Source: Macellibacteroides fermentans (GTDB taxonomy: Bacteria > Bacteroidota > Bacteroidia > Bacteroidales > Tannerellaceae). From it: a DNA stretch of 64,000 nt. Below, piece after piece: positions 1-8,977 of this stretch. The position numbers were made by a program, and so were the translations under genes. Every line of letters begins with the position of its first letter. The stretch's first letter is position 1. The stretch spans positions 186,001 through 250,000 of the forward strand of contig NZ_JACCCY010000003.1 of assembly GCF_013409575.1 (NCBI RefSeq). Direction: 5' to 3'. The notes beneath the pieces were generated by a model. That model was not told where the DNA came from. It searched no databases and saw only the letters and a list, made by a program, of their open reading frames with translations.

Positions 1-1218
1 GAAGCAACATTTATTGCTGTTATGTTTTTTGGCTGGGATAAAGTAAGCAAGAGATTCCATCTTGCTTCCACTTGGCTTACAATTATCGGCGCCACGTTAT
101 CTGCACTTTGGATTCTTATTGCCAATGCATGGATGCAGTATCCGGTGGGTATGAAATTCAATCCGGATACGGTACGCAACGAAATGTTCGATTTTTGGGC
201 AGTTGCACTTTCGCCGGTAGCGATAAATAAATTCTTCCACACAGTCTTGTCTGGCTGGGTGTTGGGAGCCGTATTTGTTCTTGGAGTAAGCAGCTGGTTC
301 CTGCTTAAGAAACGTGATACCGAGTTTGCTTTGGCAAGTATCAAGGTAGGAGCTGTATTTGGATTGATTTCCTCCATCCTTATCGCCTGGACTGGTGATG
401 GCTCTGCCTATCAGGTTGCAGATAAACAGCCTATGAAGCTCGCAGCAATGGAAGGCCTGTATCACGGACAGAAGCAAGCCGGACTCGTTGCTGTAGGAAT
501 TCTCAATCCCGAAAAAACAAGCTACCGGGATGATGCCGATGCATTCCTTATGAGAGTTCAGATTCCCTATGCGCTGTCATTCCTGGCAAAAAGAGATGTT
601 GATGGCTTCGTTCCGGGTATTAACGACCTTATAAAGGGGGGATACGAAACAGAACAGGGCATAGCTCTCTCCGCAGAAGAAAAAATGAACAGGGGCAGGA
701 TAGCCATCCAGGCTCTGTCCGAATACAGAAAAGCAGCTAAAGAGAAGGATGAGGCTGCCATGAAACAGCACAGGGATACACTTGAAGCCAATTTCCCCTA
801 TTTTGGTTATGGTTATATAAAAGATCCGGCCGACCTGGTCCCGAATGTATCCATCGTCTTTTATGCATTTCGCATCATGGTAATTCTGGGAGGATATTTT
901 ATTCTTTTATTCCTGATTGCCACTATTTTCTCATTTAAAAACACATTTACAAACAAAAAGTGGTTGCATTATATTTGTCTCTGGACAATACCTCTGGGAT
1001 ATATAGCCGGTCAGGCGGGCTGGGTGGTTGCCGAAGTAGGAAGACAGCCGTGGGCTATTCAGGATATATTACCTACGGGCACTTCTATTTCCAGGCTGAG
1101 CACCTCTTCCGTTCAAATAACGTTCTTCCTGTTTCTGGCTCTCTTTACAATATTGTTGATTGCCGAAATACGAATTATGCTGAAAGAAATCAAAAAAGGT
1201 CCTGCTGATTCACATTAA
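1..1218 (+). CDS. cydA: cytochrome bd ubiquinol oxidase subunit I, 5' end outside window
   Basis: This is the C-terminal part of the quinol-oxidising, haem-carrying subunit of the cytochrome bd terminal oxidase in the inner membrane, which reduces O2 to water. The reading frame is open from base 1 and the first ATG at 22 is internal, so the N-terminus (about 110-120 residues by family length, including the first haem-ligand His) lies upstream. Visible family features are the repeated membrane helices, the long soluble Q-loop-like region near residues 180-280, and the conserved GRQPWAIQDILPTG stretch near the C-terminus, which matches the GRQPW motif of CydA. cydB follows after 19 bp, so the two are one operon. 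In Bacteroidales this oxidase lets nominal anaerobes respire nanomolar oxygen. Identification is firm; only the start is missing. Confidence 0.96.
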   Translation, partial: EATFIAVMFFGWDKVSKRFHLASTWLTIIGATLSALWILIANAWMQYPVGMKFNPDTVRNEMFDFWAVALSPVAINKFFHTVLSGWVLGAVFVLGVSSWFLLKKRDTEFALASIKVGAVFGLISSILIAWTGDGSAYQVADKQPMKLAAMEGLYHGQKQAGLVAVGILNPEKTSYRDDADAFLMRVQIPYALSFLAKRDVDGFVPGINDLIKGGYETEQGIALSAEEKMNRGRIAIQALSEYRKAAKEKDEAAMKQHRDTLEANFPYFGYGYIKDPADLVPNVSIVFYAFRIMVILGGYFILLFLIATIFSFKNTFTNKKWLHYICLWTIPLGYIAGQAGWVVAEVGRQPWAIQDILPTGTSISRLSTSSVQITFFLFLALFTILLIAEIRIMLKEIKKGPADSH

Positions 1219-1237
1219 CACTATAAAACTAGAAATT

Positions 1238-2389
1238 ATGGATAGCACATATATATTATTGCAACACTACTGGTGGTTTGTTATCTCTTTATTGGGAGCT
1301 CTGCTTGTTTTCCTTTTGTTTGTTCAGGGAGGGCAGTCTTTATTATTTAATCTGGGCAAAACAGAGCTTCAGCAAAAAATGATGCTGAATTCGACCGGAA
1401 GGAAATGGGAATTCACTTTTACAACGCTGGTAACCTTCGGCGGAGCTTTTTTTGCCTCATTTCCTCTGTTCTATTCCACAAGCTTCGGCGGAGCCTACTG
1501 GGTATGGACAATTATTTTGATTTGCTTCGTTATTCAGGCTGTATCATACGAGTTCCAATCAAAAAAAGGCAATTTACTAGGGAAACGAACCTACCAGATA
1601 TTCCTTATGATAAATGGGATTGGCGGTCCACTATTATTAGGTACAGCAGTAGCCACATTCTTTACGGGATCTGAATTTACAGTAAACAAAGATCAGATTA
1701 TGAACGTTGGCATGCCGGTTATTTCTTCGTGGAGCAATCCGCTGCATGGATTGGAAGCCGCATTTAATATCTGGAATTTATGTTTGGGATTGGCCGTATT
1801 CTTTTTATCTCGTGTGCAGGCAATACTTTACTTCATTAATAATATAAACGATGAGGAGCTGACTACACGTTGCAGAAAGCAACTTCTTCCCAACGCCGCT
1901 CTATTCCTTGTATTCTTTCTGGCATTTCTTGTACACATAATGCTTCGTGAAGGGTATGCTATTGATCCGTCTACCGGCGAAATATTTATGCAACCCAACA
2001 AGTATTTCATTAATTTAATAGAAATGCCTGTAATACTTGCGATCTTATTGATCGGAGTTGTTGCTGTTCTTTTTGGAATTGGTAAAACAATCGTTTCTGA
2101 TAAGTTCACAAAAGGAATCTGGTTCTGCGGCAGTGGCACCGTGCTTACCGTATTATCCCTTTTCCTGATAACAGGCTATAATAACACCGCCTATTATCCA
2201 TCATCGGTAGACCTGCAGAGTTCGTTGACCATCTTCAACAGTTCGTCAAGCTTCTTCACTTTAAAAGTGATGAGCTACGTCTCAATTCTGGTACCTTTTG
2301 TGGCTGCTTATATATTTTATGCATGGCGTGCATTAGACATACACAAAATTGACAGTAAAGAGATGAGTTCGGGAAATCATACTTATTAA
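1238..2389 (+). CDS. cydB: cytochrome bd ubiquinol oxidase subunit II
   Basis: This is the second membrane subunit of cytochrome bd oxidase, which packs against CydA and stabilises the haem groups. The protein has 383 residues, the usual length, and about eight to nine hydrophobic segments spread over the whole chain. The N-terminal LLQHYWWFVISLLGALLVFL segment and the internal GGPLLLGTAVATFFTGSEF region are typical of the Bacteroidales CydB type. It starts 19 bp after cydA and is followed ten bases later by a strong hairpin terminator, so the operon appears to end here, with no small CydX-like gene visible. Confidence 0.95.
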   Translation: MDSTYILLQHYWWFVISLLGALLVFLLFVQGGQSLLFNLGKTELQQKMMLNSTGRKWEFTFTTLVTFGGAFFASFPLFYSTSFGGAYWVWTIILICFVIQAVSYEFQSKKGNLLGKRTYQIFLMINGIGGPLLLGTAVATFFTGSEFTVNKDQIMNVGMPVISSWSNPLHGLEAAFNIWNLCLGLAVFFLSRVQAILYFINNINDEELTTRCRKQLLPNAALFLVFFLAFLVHIMLREGYAIDPSTGEIFMQPNKYFINLIEMPVILAILLIGVVAVLFGIGKTIVSDKFTKGIWFCGSGTVLTVLSLFLITGYNNTAYYPSSVDLQSSLTIFNSSSSFFTLKVMSYVSILVPFVAAYIFYAWRALDIHKIDSKEMSSGNHTY

Positions 2390-2398
2390 GCAAAAAGA

Positions 2399-2429
2399 AA
2401 ACCGGTGAAGTCAATTCCTTCACCGGTTT
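2399..2429 (+). terminator. terminator of the cydAB operon
   Basis: A 12-bp perfect inverted repeat (AAACCGGTGAAG and its complement) encloses a 7-base loop, beginning ten bases after the cydB stop codon. There is no long T run behind it, which is common for Bacteroidales terminators. Confidence 0.75.
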
Positions 2430-2763
2430 CATATATAACCGTTTTAACACAAAAATTACTGTTAAGGTTTAGAACACACCGGATGTTCTGTGACAAAATG
2501 ATATTATTTTTTCTTTGTCTGACAAACATAATGAAAAACATGCACAAAAACAGAATTAGACTGTCCTTTTTTGCATTTTTTCACATCAAACCTCTCACTT
2601 CGAACTACATTTAACCCTGATTATCAAAAAGATTCATTTATTCTATTCTCCCATATACACAAAAGGCCTATCTTTGCATACTATTCTGGCCTCACTAACT
2701 TTAGGGTTTAATCTTATTCGTTCATTCATGAAAGGCCACATATAAAATACTAATATTAATTAT
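2430..2763. other. intergenic region between cydB and rnz
   Basis: No gene is visible in these 334 bases. Two short palindromes stand out: AGAACA/TGTTCT with a 7-base centre at 2471-2489, and TTTGTC-T-GACAAA at 2514-2526. Either could be a regulator site, but nothing in the sequence says for what. The right half carries the probable promoter of rnz. Confidence 0.5.
2669..2676 (+). promoter_or_regulatory. putative -7 promoter element upstream of rnz
   Basis: TATCTTTG matches the Bacteroidetes -7 consensus TANNTTTG exactly and lies about 88 bases before the rnz start. No good TTTG -33 box is seen at the right distance, so support is moderate. Confidence 0.45.
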
Positions 2764-3678
2764 ATGGAATGTTTTGAAGTCAATATATTGGGATGTGGTT
2801 CTGCATTACCTACCACGCGCCATCTGGCTACATCGCAAGTTGTAAACCTGAGGGACAAGCTATACATGATTGATTGCGGAGAAGCTACCCAGGTTCAGAT
2901 GCGTAGAATGAGAATCAAATTCAGCCGGCTGAATCATATTTTTATATCTCATATGCATGGTGACCATTGTTTTGGATTACCCGGATTGATTTCCACATTA
3001 GGGATGCTGGGGCGAAACGGCGAATTAGTTATACATGGGCCCAAGGAGACTGAAACTTATTTAAGACCTATCCTGAACACCTTCTGCAGGGAGCTCCCCT
3101 ATCCAATCCGGTTCAATCATATTGCACCCGATCAACATGAGCTGATTTGGGAGGACCGGTCGGTTTCGGTTTATTCGATTCCCCTCAAACACAGACTTCC
3201 AACATCAGGCTTTTTATTTGCCGAAAAAGCAAAAGAGGCTCATATAATTAAGGAGATGACCGATTTCTATCAAATACCTGTAAGGCTATTACCATCCATC
3301 AAACGGGGTGAAGATTATATAACACCGGAAGGAGAACGTATTCCCAACGGAAGACTTACCAGGCCGGCCAGTACTCCCAAGAAGTATGCTTATTGTTCAG
3401 ACACCGCATATTATGAGAAAATCATACCGATCATAGAAGGTGTTGATTTACTCTACCACGAAGCCACCTTTGCGAGCGAAGATGCTGCCAGGGCTAAAGA
3501 AACATTTCATTCTACCGCACGTCAGGCTGCCGAGATTGCAAGAAAAGCGAATGTAAAAAGGCTTGTTATCGGCCATTATTCTGCCCGTTACGAAGAACTC
3601 CACACCTTGAAAAAAGAGGCCGATGAGATCTTTCCGGGAACCATCCTTGCCGATGAGGGAATGACACTGACTGTATAG
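2764..3678 (+). CDS. rnz: ribonuclease Z
   Basis: This is a tRNA 3'-processing endonuclease of the metallo-beta-lactamase fold (ElaC/RNase Z), which removes the 3' trailer from tRNA precursors in the cytoplasm. The zinc motif HMHGDH is at residues 63-68 and is followed by CFGLPG. Further metal ligands are the Asp in the YCSDTAYY segment, the HEATF motif and the late GHYSARY His. The length of 304 residues is normal for the short bacterial form. It is a single gene with its own upstream promoter-like element. Identification is firm. Confidence 0.94.
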   Translation: MECFEVNILGCGSALPTTRHLATSQVVNLRDKLYMIDCGEATQVQMRRMRIKFSRLNHIFISHMHGDHCFGLPGLISTLGMLGRNGELVIHGPKETETYLRPILNTFCRELPYPIRFNHIAPDQHELIWEDRSVSVYSIPLKHRLPTSGFLFAEKAKEAHIIKEMTDFYQIPVRLLPSIKRGEDYITPEGERIPNGRLTRPASTPKKYAYCSDTAYYEKIIPIIEGVDLLYHEATFASEDAARAKETFHSTARQAAEIARKANVKRLVIGHYSARYEELHTLKKEADEIFPGTILADEGMTLTV

Positions 3679-3723
3679 TAAGAAAAAAACAGGAATCCCT
3701 TGACTGCATTCAGGAATTATTCC

Positions 3724-3731
3724 TACATTTG
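3724..3731 (+). promoter_or_regulatory. putative promoter of the small T9SS-domain-like gene
   Basis: TACATTTG matches the -7 consensus TANNTTTG and sits 20 bases before the ATG. A TTG at 3700-3702 provides a -33-like box with a 21-base spacer. Confidence 0.6.
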
Positions 3732-3751
3732 TCAGAAATTAGGCTTATAGT

Positions 3752-4072
3752 ATGAGAAGCATATTCTATTGCTTTTTTATCGCATTTATTTCACTTCTGG
3801 GTTCGGCTACTGCACAACAGCAATATCCGAAGCAGAAAGATGCGGCTATAATGCAACTCAAACAAGATTCTATCCAGATAACGGTTACAGACAATAGGAT
3901 CAGTGTGGTCAATGCCCCCGTAGGAAGCAAACTCGAAATCTTTAGTGTTGTTGGTCTGAAAGTCCGCGAAATAGAGATGAAACAACCATCCGGCGAATAT
4001 CTTGTAAATATTTCTAAAGGCTACTATATTATCCGAATCGAAGAAACTGTTCGGAAAGTAGCCATCAGATAA
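3752..4072 (+). CDS. small exported protein resembling a T9SS C-terminal domain
   Basis: The 106-residue product has a signal peptide of about 21 residues (MRSIFYCFFIAFISLLGSATA then QQQ), a short charged linker, and a roughly 70-residue domain. That domain looks like the type A sorting domain of type IX secretion cargo: an EIFSVVGLKVREIEM strand pair, GEYLVNISKGYYIIRIE, and a final VRKVAIR. In true cargo this domain is the C-terminal tail of a much larger protein; here it is nearly the whole mature protein. No function is known to me. It could be a stand-alone beta-sandwich that uses the same fold without being sorted. It converges on trkH with a 34-base gap. The gene call is supported by a well-placed promoter and signal peptide. 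Confidence 0.8.
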   Translation: MRSIFYCFFIAFISLLGSATAQQQYPKQKDAAIMQLKQDSIQITVTDNRISVVNAPVGSKLEIFSVVGLKVREIEMKQPSGEYLVNISKGYYIIRIEETVRKVAIR

Positions 4073-4106
4073 TACTCTTCAGGCTACTTTATTGTATACA
4101 GTTAAA

Positions 4107-5567
4107 TTATTGTTTCCAGAAACCCGGAAGGAATAACGACAACACCGTGAATATCTCCAAACGACCTGTCATCATTAAAAATGAAAGTACCCACTTTGAG
4201 AAATCGGGTAAACTGGAATAGTTACTTACCGGACCGATTGTTCCGAGCGCCGGGCCCGAATTACTGGCGCAGGAAACACATCCACCAATAGCCTCTTCAA
4301 AACCAACCCCATTAAACATGAGTAAAAAACAGCAAACCACAATCATGAAAACATAGACGAATGAGAATACCAACACGCGGCGTACAATATCCACCGGTAC
4401 AGCATGACCATCCATCCTAACCGGAATAACAGCATGCGGATGGGTCTGTTTTTTAAACTCGCTAAGCAGACTCTTTACAAGAATAACAAAACGACCCGTC
4501 TTCAATCCTCCGGTTGTTGATCCGGCACATCCGCAAATAATCATCAACATCAAAGCCAGAAGCCAGAAAAATGGTCCCCACGGAATAAAATCTGAAGTTG
4601 CAAATCCAGTAGTAGTAAGCAAAGAAACTACCTGAAAAGCCCCCTTTCGGAACGAAGTCTCATAATCTGTCTCAAAACCATTAAAGTAAACCCAACTAGT
4701 GGCAATGCTGATTGCGCCAACAGCAATGAAGAAGAACCAACGCAACTCCTCATCATGAAATAATTTTTTGAAGTTACCTTTAAAGAAAAAGTAAATCAAT
4801 GTGAAGTTGATAGCCCCGATAAACATGAATATCGTTATCATGTATTCAACATAGGGAGAGTTCCAATAGGCAACACTTGCATTCTTGGTGGAATACCCCC
4901 CGGTTGCCAAGGTAGTAAACGAATGGCAGACTGCATCAAACAAGTCCATTGGTCCAGCCCACAATAACAATACCAGAATACCTGTCAGGAATACATAAAC
5001 CCCCCACAACCTTTTTGCAACCTGTGTAATTCTGGGTCTGAAACGATCATGGGTTATACTTGCTGACTCTGCATCGAATAACTCCGAGGCTCCTCCTCCG
5101 AAGATAGGCATCAAAGCTACCGTAAACACAATCATACCAACTCCCCCCTGCCATTGAATCAAACTCCTCCAGAAAAGAATTCCTTTGGGTAAAGCTTCAA
5201 TGTCAGACAAAATAGTAGCACCGGTTGTTGTGTAACCAGACATTGTTTCGAAATAAGCATCTGCAGGATTTGTAATATACCCTCCCAGATAGAAGGGCAA
5301 CATTCCTAAGAAGGATAATACAGCCCAGGTAAGGGCTACCGTTATCATACCCTCTCTCCTGCCCGCATAGCGCTCGTTAGCCTTGAAGCCAATTAAATAA
5401 AATAACATACCCAACACCAGCATTATTCCAGCTGTTTGGGACAAGGGATAAACATCGTCTCCTTTGTAGTAAAAAGCAACAGCGATTGCAACTAATACAA
5501 ATAAGAATTCGAGGATAAACATCAACCCCAGCATCTTGAAAATAAACCGGATATTCAATTGTGACAT
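4107..5567 (-). CDS. trkH: Trk potassium uptake transporter, membrane subunit
   Basis: This is the inner-membrane K+ translocating subunit of the Trk system. The 486-residue protein has about ten hydrophobic segments and the four filter loops expected of the TrkH/KtrB family: SGYTTTGATI, TLATGGYST, LTTTGFATSD and CASNSGPALG. Each supplies the selectivity Gly. The trkA regulator is immediately upstream with a 17-base gap, so the two are co-transcribed and work as one complex. The length matches TrkH rather than the shorter KtrB. Identification is firm. Confidence 0.95.
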   Translation of the reverse strand: MSQLNIRFIFKMLGLMFILEFLFVLVAIAVAFYYKGDDVYPLSQTAGIMLVLGMLFYLIGFKANERYAGRREGMITVALTWAVLSFLGMLPFYLGGYITNPADAYFETMSGYTTTGATILSDIEALPKGILFWRSLIQWQGGVGMIVFTVALMPIFGGGASELFDAESASITHDRFRPRITQVAKRLWGVYVFLTGILVLLLWAGPMDLFDAVCHSFTTLATGGYSTKNASVAYWNSPYVEYMITIFMFIGAINFTLIYFFFKGNFKKLFHDEELRWFFFIAVGAISIATSWVYFNGFETDYETSFRKGAFQVVSLLTTTGFATSDFIPWGPFFWLLALMLMIICGCAGSTTGGLKTGRFVILVKSLLSEFKKQTHPHAVIPVRMDGHAVPVDIVRRVLVFSFVYVFMIVVCCFLLMFNGVGFEEAIGGCVSCASNSGPALGTIGPVSNYSSLPDFSKWVLSFLMMTGRLEIFTVLSLFLPGFWKQ

Positions 5568-5584
5568 ACTCTCAAGCCTTCAGA

Positions 5585-6919
5585 TTAGTTGAAAAACTCC
5601 TCTACTTTTCGCATAGCTGTATCCAGGCAGAACACCACTACGTGGTCGTAAGGCTGAATATGGGTGTCTCCCTGAATCATCATCGGCTTGCCATCTCGTA
5701 TCAGACCGCCTAAAGTAATGTCTTTTGGTAATTTCAACTCCCTCACCTCCTTCTTTGTAATCTTAGAATTGGGGCGTGCAACCAATTCGGCCACGTCGGC
5801 ATTGGCAAATGCCAGACATTTTACATTGGAGACATCTGCGTCGAGAAGAAATTGATAGATATGGCTGGCGGCAATCAACTTTTTATTGATAATTGTACCG
5901 ATATCCATGCTTTCAGCCAAAGGAATATAATCTATATTTTCAATTTTGGCAATGGTCTTATAAACACCAAATCGTTTGGCAGCAAGACATGCAAGAATAT
6001 TCGTACTCGCGTTTTCAGTAAGCGCAATAAAGGCCTGTGCATCTTTAATACCCTCCTGCAGAAGCAGATCCGTATCACGGGCATCTCCATTAATTATCAA
6101 TACATTTCCCGGAACCACTTCAGCAATCCGCTGACTCTTTTCTTTATTTGTCTCAATAACCTTTACACGGATATTACTTGGCAGATACTGGCAGGTACGA
6201 AGAGCAATGCGGCTTCCGCCCATAATAACAACCTTCTTTACCTCCGGATCCGATTTGCCAGTCTGAATCTGCACCTCTTTTACATGTTCACGCGTCGTAG
6301 TAAAAAATACGATATCTCCGGAAGCGATATGGTCAGTTCCACGGGGGATTATAGTTTCATTACACCGTTTAATGGCTACGATGTGATACAACTTCTGATC
6401 CAGACTCAGGTCTGTCAGCCTTTTATTCACAATAGGAGCATTGTCGCGGACCTTTACCCCGATAAGGATTAAGGCTCCCCCAAACAACTCCCAATATTGA
6501 CGAGCCCACGGACGCTGAACGGCTGTAACAATCTCTCGGGCCGCCAACATTTCGGGGTAAATCATAGAACTTATGCCCAGTTTTTGAAAAAACTCAATAT
6601 TTTTGGGTTGCAAATATTCGTAGTTATTTATCCTGGCCAGCGTTTTATGGGCACCCAGACTATGAGCTAACATGCAGGCCGTAATATTTGTAGGCTCTTC
6701 GGGTGTTACACTGATAAAAAGATCTGCATCCTTTATTCCTGACTCTTGCAAATCCTTTAAAGAAGTAGGATTACCTACCATCGCCAGAACCTCCATGTTA
6801 TTGGTAAATTTCAAGCGTTCCTCATTTGGGTCCATCAAGATAATATCCTGATTTTCCTGCGACAACATTTTGGCCAAGTGAGTACCCACTTCACCAGCAC
6901 CGGCAATGACAATTTTCAT
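5585..6919 (-). CDS. trkA: Trk potassium transporter regulatory subunit TrkA
   Basis: This is the cytoplasmic nucleotide-binding gating subunit of the Trk K+ system. It contains two tandem RCK units, each a Rossmann RCK_N followed by RCK_C. The first Gly motif is AGAGEVGTHLAK at the extreme N-terminus; the second Rossmann half begins near residue 230 (VVIMGGSRIALRT) with a less canonical Gly pattern. The length of 444 residues equals the classical two-RCK TrkA. It lies upstream of trkH in the same direction. The leader before its start contains a perfect 16-bp tandem duplication. Confidence 0.95.
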   Translation of the reverse strand: MKIVIAGAGEVGTHLAKMLSQENQDIILMDPNEERLKFTNNMEVLAMVGNPTSLKDLQESGIKDADLFISVTPEEPTNITACMLAHSLGAHKTLARINNYEYLQPKNIEFFQKLGISSMIYPEMLAAREIVTAVQRPWARQYWELFGGALILIGVKVRDNAPIVNKRLTDLSLDQKLYHIVAIKRCNETIIPRGTDHIASGDIVFFTTTREHVKEVQIQTGKSDPEVKKVVIMGGSRIALRTCQYLPSNIRVKVIETNKEKSQRIAEVVPGNVLIINGDARDTDLLLQEGIKDAQAFIALTENASTNILACLAAKRFGVYKTIAKIENIDYIPLAESMDIGTIINKKLIAASHIYQFLLDADVSNVKCLAFANADVAELVARPNSKITKKEVRELKLPKDITLGGLIRDGKPMMIQGDTHIQPYDHVVVFCLDTAMRKVEEFFN

Positions 6920-6924
6920 ACACT

Positions 6925-6956
6925 TATAATAAAAGACCTATATAATAAAAGACCTA
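6925..6956. repeat. two perfect 16-bp tandem copies upstream of trkA
   Basis: TATAATAAAAGACCTA occurs twice back to back at 6925-6940 and 6941-6956. The pair fills the gap between the trkA start codon at 6919 and the end of dxs, so it sits in the trkA leader region. Confidence 0.85.
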
Positions 6957-6981
6957 TTTTTGAAAACCACCAAAAAAAATT

Positions 6982-8889
6982 CTAACACTCAAAAGACACC
7001 AAATTCCGTATGCATGCAGCAATGCTTCCAACATCGATACCGCACAGTTTATTTAATTCAGGCACAGAGCCGTGTTCTATAAATTTATCAGGGATGCCAA
7101 TCCTTTTTATGCGGGGATAATATCCGTTATCCGACATAAATTCAAGAACAGTGCTGCCTAAACCTCCTTGAATAACTCCGTTTTCAACCGTAATAATTTT
7201 TGAAAAATTCTTTCCTACTTCATGTAAAAGATCCTCATCAATCGGTTTTAGATAAATCATATCGTAATGGGCAACAGAAAGGCCCTCAGCGGAGACTAAT
7301 TCAATTGCTTTCGACACGTCATTTCCGGAAGCACCAATGGATAAAATCGCCACATCAGTGCCATCCGTTAGTTTACGCCCCTTTCCGACGGGCATAAGAG
7401 TCATTTCATTTTTCCAGTCTACCAATACCCCCTTGCCGCGCGGATATCGAATTACAAACGGGCCATCGTATTTATAGCCGGTAAACATAAGATTTCGCAG
7501 ATAATGCTCATTCATGGGAGATGCGATCACCAGATTAGGGATCGGACGCATATAGGCTAAATCAAATACACCGTGATGAGTTGCACCATCTTCTCCAACC
7601 AGTCCGCCTCTATCCAGGCAAAGCACCACATGAAGCTTCTGTAAAGCCAGGTCGTGAATCAGCTGATCGTAAGCCCTTTGCATAAAAGATGAATATACAT
7701 TGCAGAAAGGGATCAATCCCTCTTTTGCCATACCTGCCGAAAATGTAACGGAATGTGCTTCTGCAATTCCCACATCAAAGGCGCGACTTGGAAACTCCTT
7801 CATCATATAAGTCATCGAACACCCCGTAGGCATAGCCGGAGTTACCCCCACGATCCGCTCGTCTTTAGATGCCAATTCCACTAATGTATGTCCAAAAACA
7901 TCCTGAAACAAAGGAGGTTCAACAGTAGGCGGAGCGATGATTCGTTTCCCTGTTTCCTTATTGAATTTACCCGGAGCGTGCCATTCGGTAGCCGACTCCT
8001 CAGCAGGTTTGAAACCTTTTCCTTTCACGGTACGGATATGCAGAAGTTTTGGCCCCTTCATATCCTTTATATCATTCAGCACTTTCACCATATAGTTCAC
8101 ATCGTGACCGTCAACCGGACCGAAGTAACGTATACTGAATCCTTCGAACAAATTATGTTGTTGCGTAATCAGTGCTTTCAGACTGTTATTAAAGCGCAAA
8201 ATACTACCGCGACTGTCTTCCGAAATCAAATTCAGCTTCCGTAGTCCGCGGTATACGTCGTAACGCATTTTGTTGTAAGTCTGACTCGTTGTGATATTTA
8301 CGAGATATTCACTCAGGCCCCCTACACTATGGTCGATAGCCATATTATTATCATTCAAGACAATGAGCAGATTATTCGGATCTGTCGAAGCATTATTCAA
8401 TGCTTCAAAAGCCAATCCACCCGTCATAGCCCCGTCTCCTATCACAGCCACCACATGTCGCTGATCCTCCCCCTTTATTAGGGAAGCAACGGACATACCC
8501 AATGCTGCAGAAATAGAGTTGGATGCGTGCCCTGCAATGAATGCATCATATTCACTCTCATTCGGATTAGGAAACCCACTTATACCTTTATATTTCCGAA
8601 GTGAATGGAATGCATCCCTTCTCCCGGTCAGTATTTTATGACCGTATGCCTGATGTCCCACATCCCATAGAAGGCGATCTACGGGGGTATTAAATACATA
8701 ATGTAAGGCCACCGTAAGTTCCACAGTACCTAAACTAGCTCCAAGATGTCCTGGATTTTCTGACAAGACATCAATAATATATTGACGCAGTTCGGCACAT
8801 ACCTGTTCTAATTTTCCGGAAGGCAACAAACGTAAGTCGGCCGGAGAATCAATCTTATTTAATATGTACTCTTCATTGCTAGATGCCAT
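6982..8889 (-). CDS. dxs: 1-deoxy-D-xylulose-5-phosphate synthase
   Basis: The enzyme condenses pyruvate and glyceraldehyde-3-phosphate to DXP with thiamine diphosphate, the first step of the MEP isoprenoid pathway. The TPP motif [16 protein letters not shown], the early [13 protein letters not shown] segment and the transketolase pyrimidine domain ([11 protein letters not shown]) are all present. The frame is open up to an ATG at 8931, but I place the start at 8889 (MASSNEEY). An exact -7 promoter element at 8909-8916 lies between the two ATGs, and family members begin at this point. That gives 635 residues, the usual length. It lies upstream of trkA-trkH in the same orientation with a 62-base gap. 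Confidence 0.95.
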   Translation of the reverse strand: MASSNEEYILNKIDSPADLRLLPSGKLEQVCAELRQYIIDVLSENPGHLGASLGTVELTVALHYVFNTPVDRLLWDVGHQAYGHKILTGRRDAFHSLRKYKGISGFPNPNESEYDAFIAGHASNSISAALGMSVASLIKGEDQRHVVAVIGDGAMTGGLAFEALNNASTDPNNLLIVLNDNNMAIDHSVGGLSEYLVNITTSQTYNKMRYDVYRGLRKLNLISEDSRGSILRFNNSLKALITQQHNLFEGFSIRYFGPVDGHDVNYMVKVLNDIKDMKGPKLLHIRTVKGKGFKPAEESATEWHAPGKFNKETGKRIIAPPTVEPPLFQDVFGHTLVELASKDERIVGVTPAMPTGCSMTYMMKEFPSRAFDVGIAEAHSVTFSAGMAKEGLIPFCNVYSSFMQRAYDQLIHDLALQKLHVVLCLDRGGLVGEDGATHHGVFDLAYMRPIPNLVIASPMNEHYLRNLMFTGYKYDGPFVIRYPRGKGVLVDWKNEMTLMPVGKGRKLTDGTDVAILSIGASGNDVSKAIELVSAEGLSVAHYDMIYLKPIDEDLLHEVGKNFSKIITVENGVIQGGLGSTVLEFMSDNGYYPRIKRIGIPDKFIEHGSVPELNKLCGIDVGSIAACIRNLVSFEC

Positions 8890-8908
8890 TGCTGGTATTT
8901 TTTTGATG

Positions 8909-8916
8909 CAAATGTA
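8909..8916 (-). promoter_or_regulatory. putative dxs promoter, -7 element
   Basis: Read on the minus strand this is TACATTTG, an exact TANNTTTG match, 20 bases before the preferred dxs ATG. It rules against the longer start at 8931. The -33 box is poor. Confidence 0.55.
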
Positions 8917-8937
8917 GAGAATTAAGCGCATATAATA

Positions 8938-8945
8938 TAACTTTG
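8938..8945 (+). promoter_or_regulatory. putative promoter of the GSCFA-murF/alr genes, -7 element
   Basis: TAACTTTG matches TANNTTTG and lies 33 bases before the ATG at 8978. It is divergent from, and only 22 bases away from, the dxs promoter element, so the two transcription units share one short control region. Confidence 0.5.
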
Positions 8946-8977
8946 CTAACGCAATAATTTAGACACACTATTTTATC

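Noticed and set aside
8890..8931. Longer dxs start at 8931
   Set aside because: The extra 14 codons would lie upstream of the likely -7 element and are not family-like.
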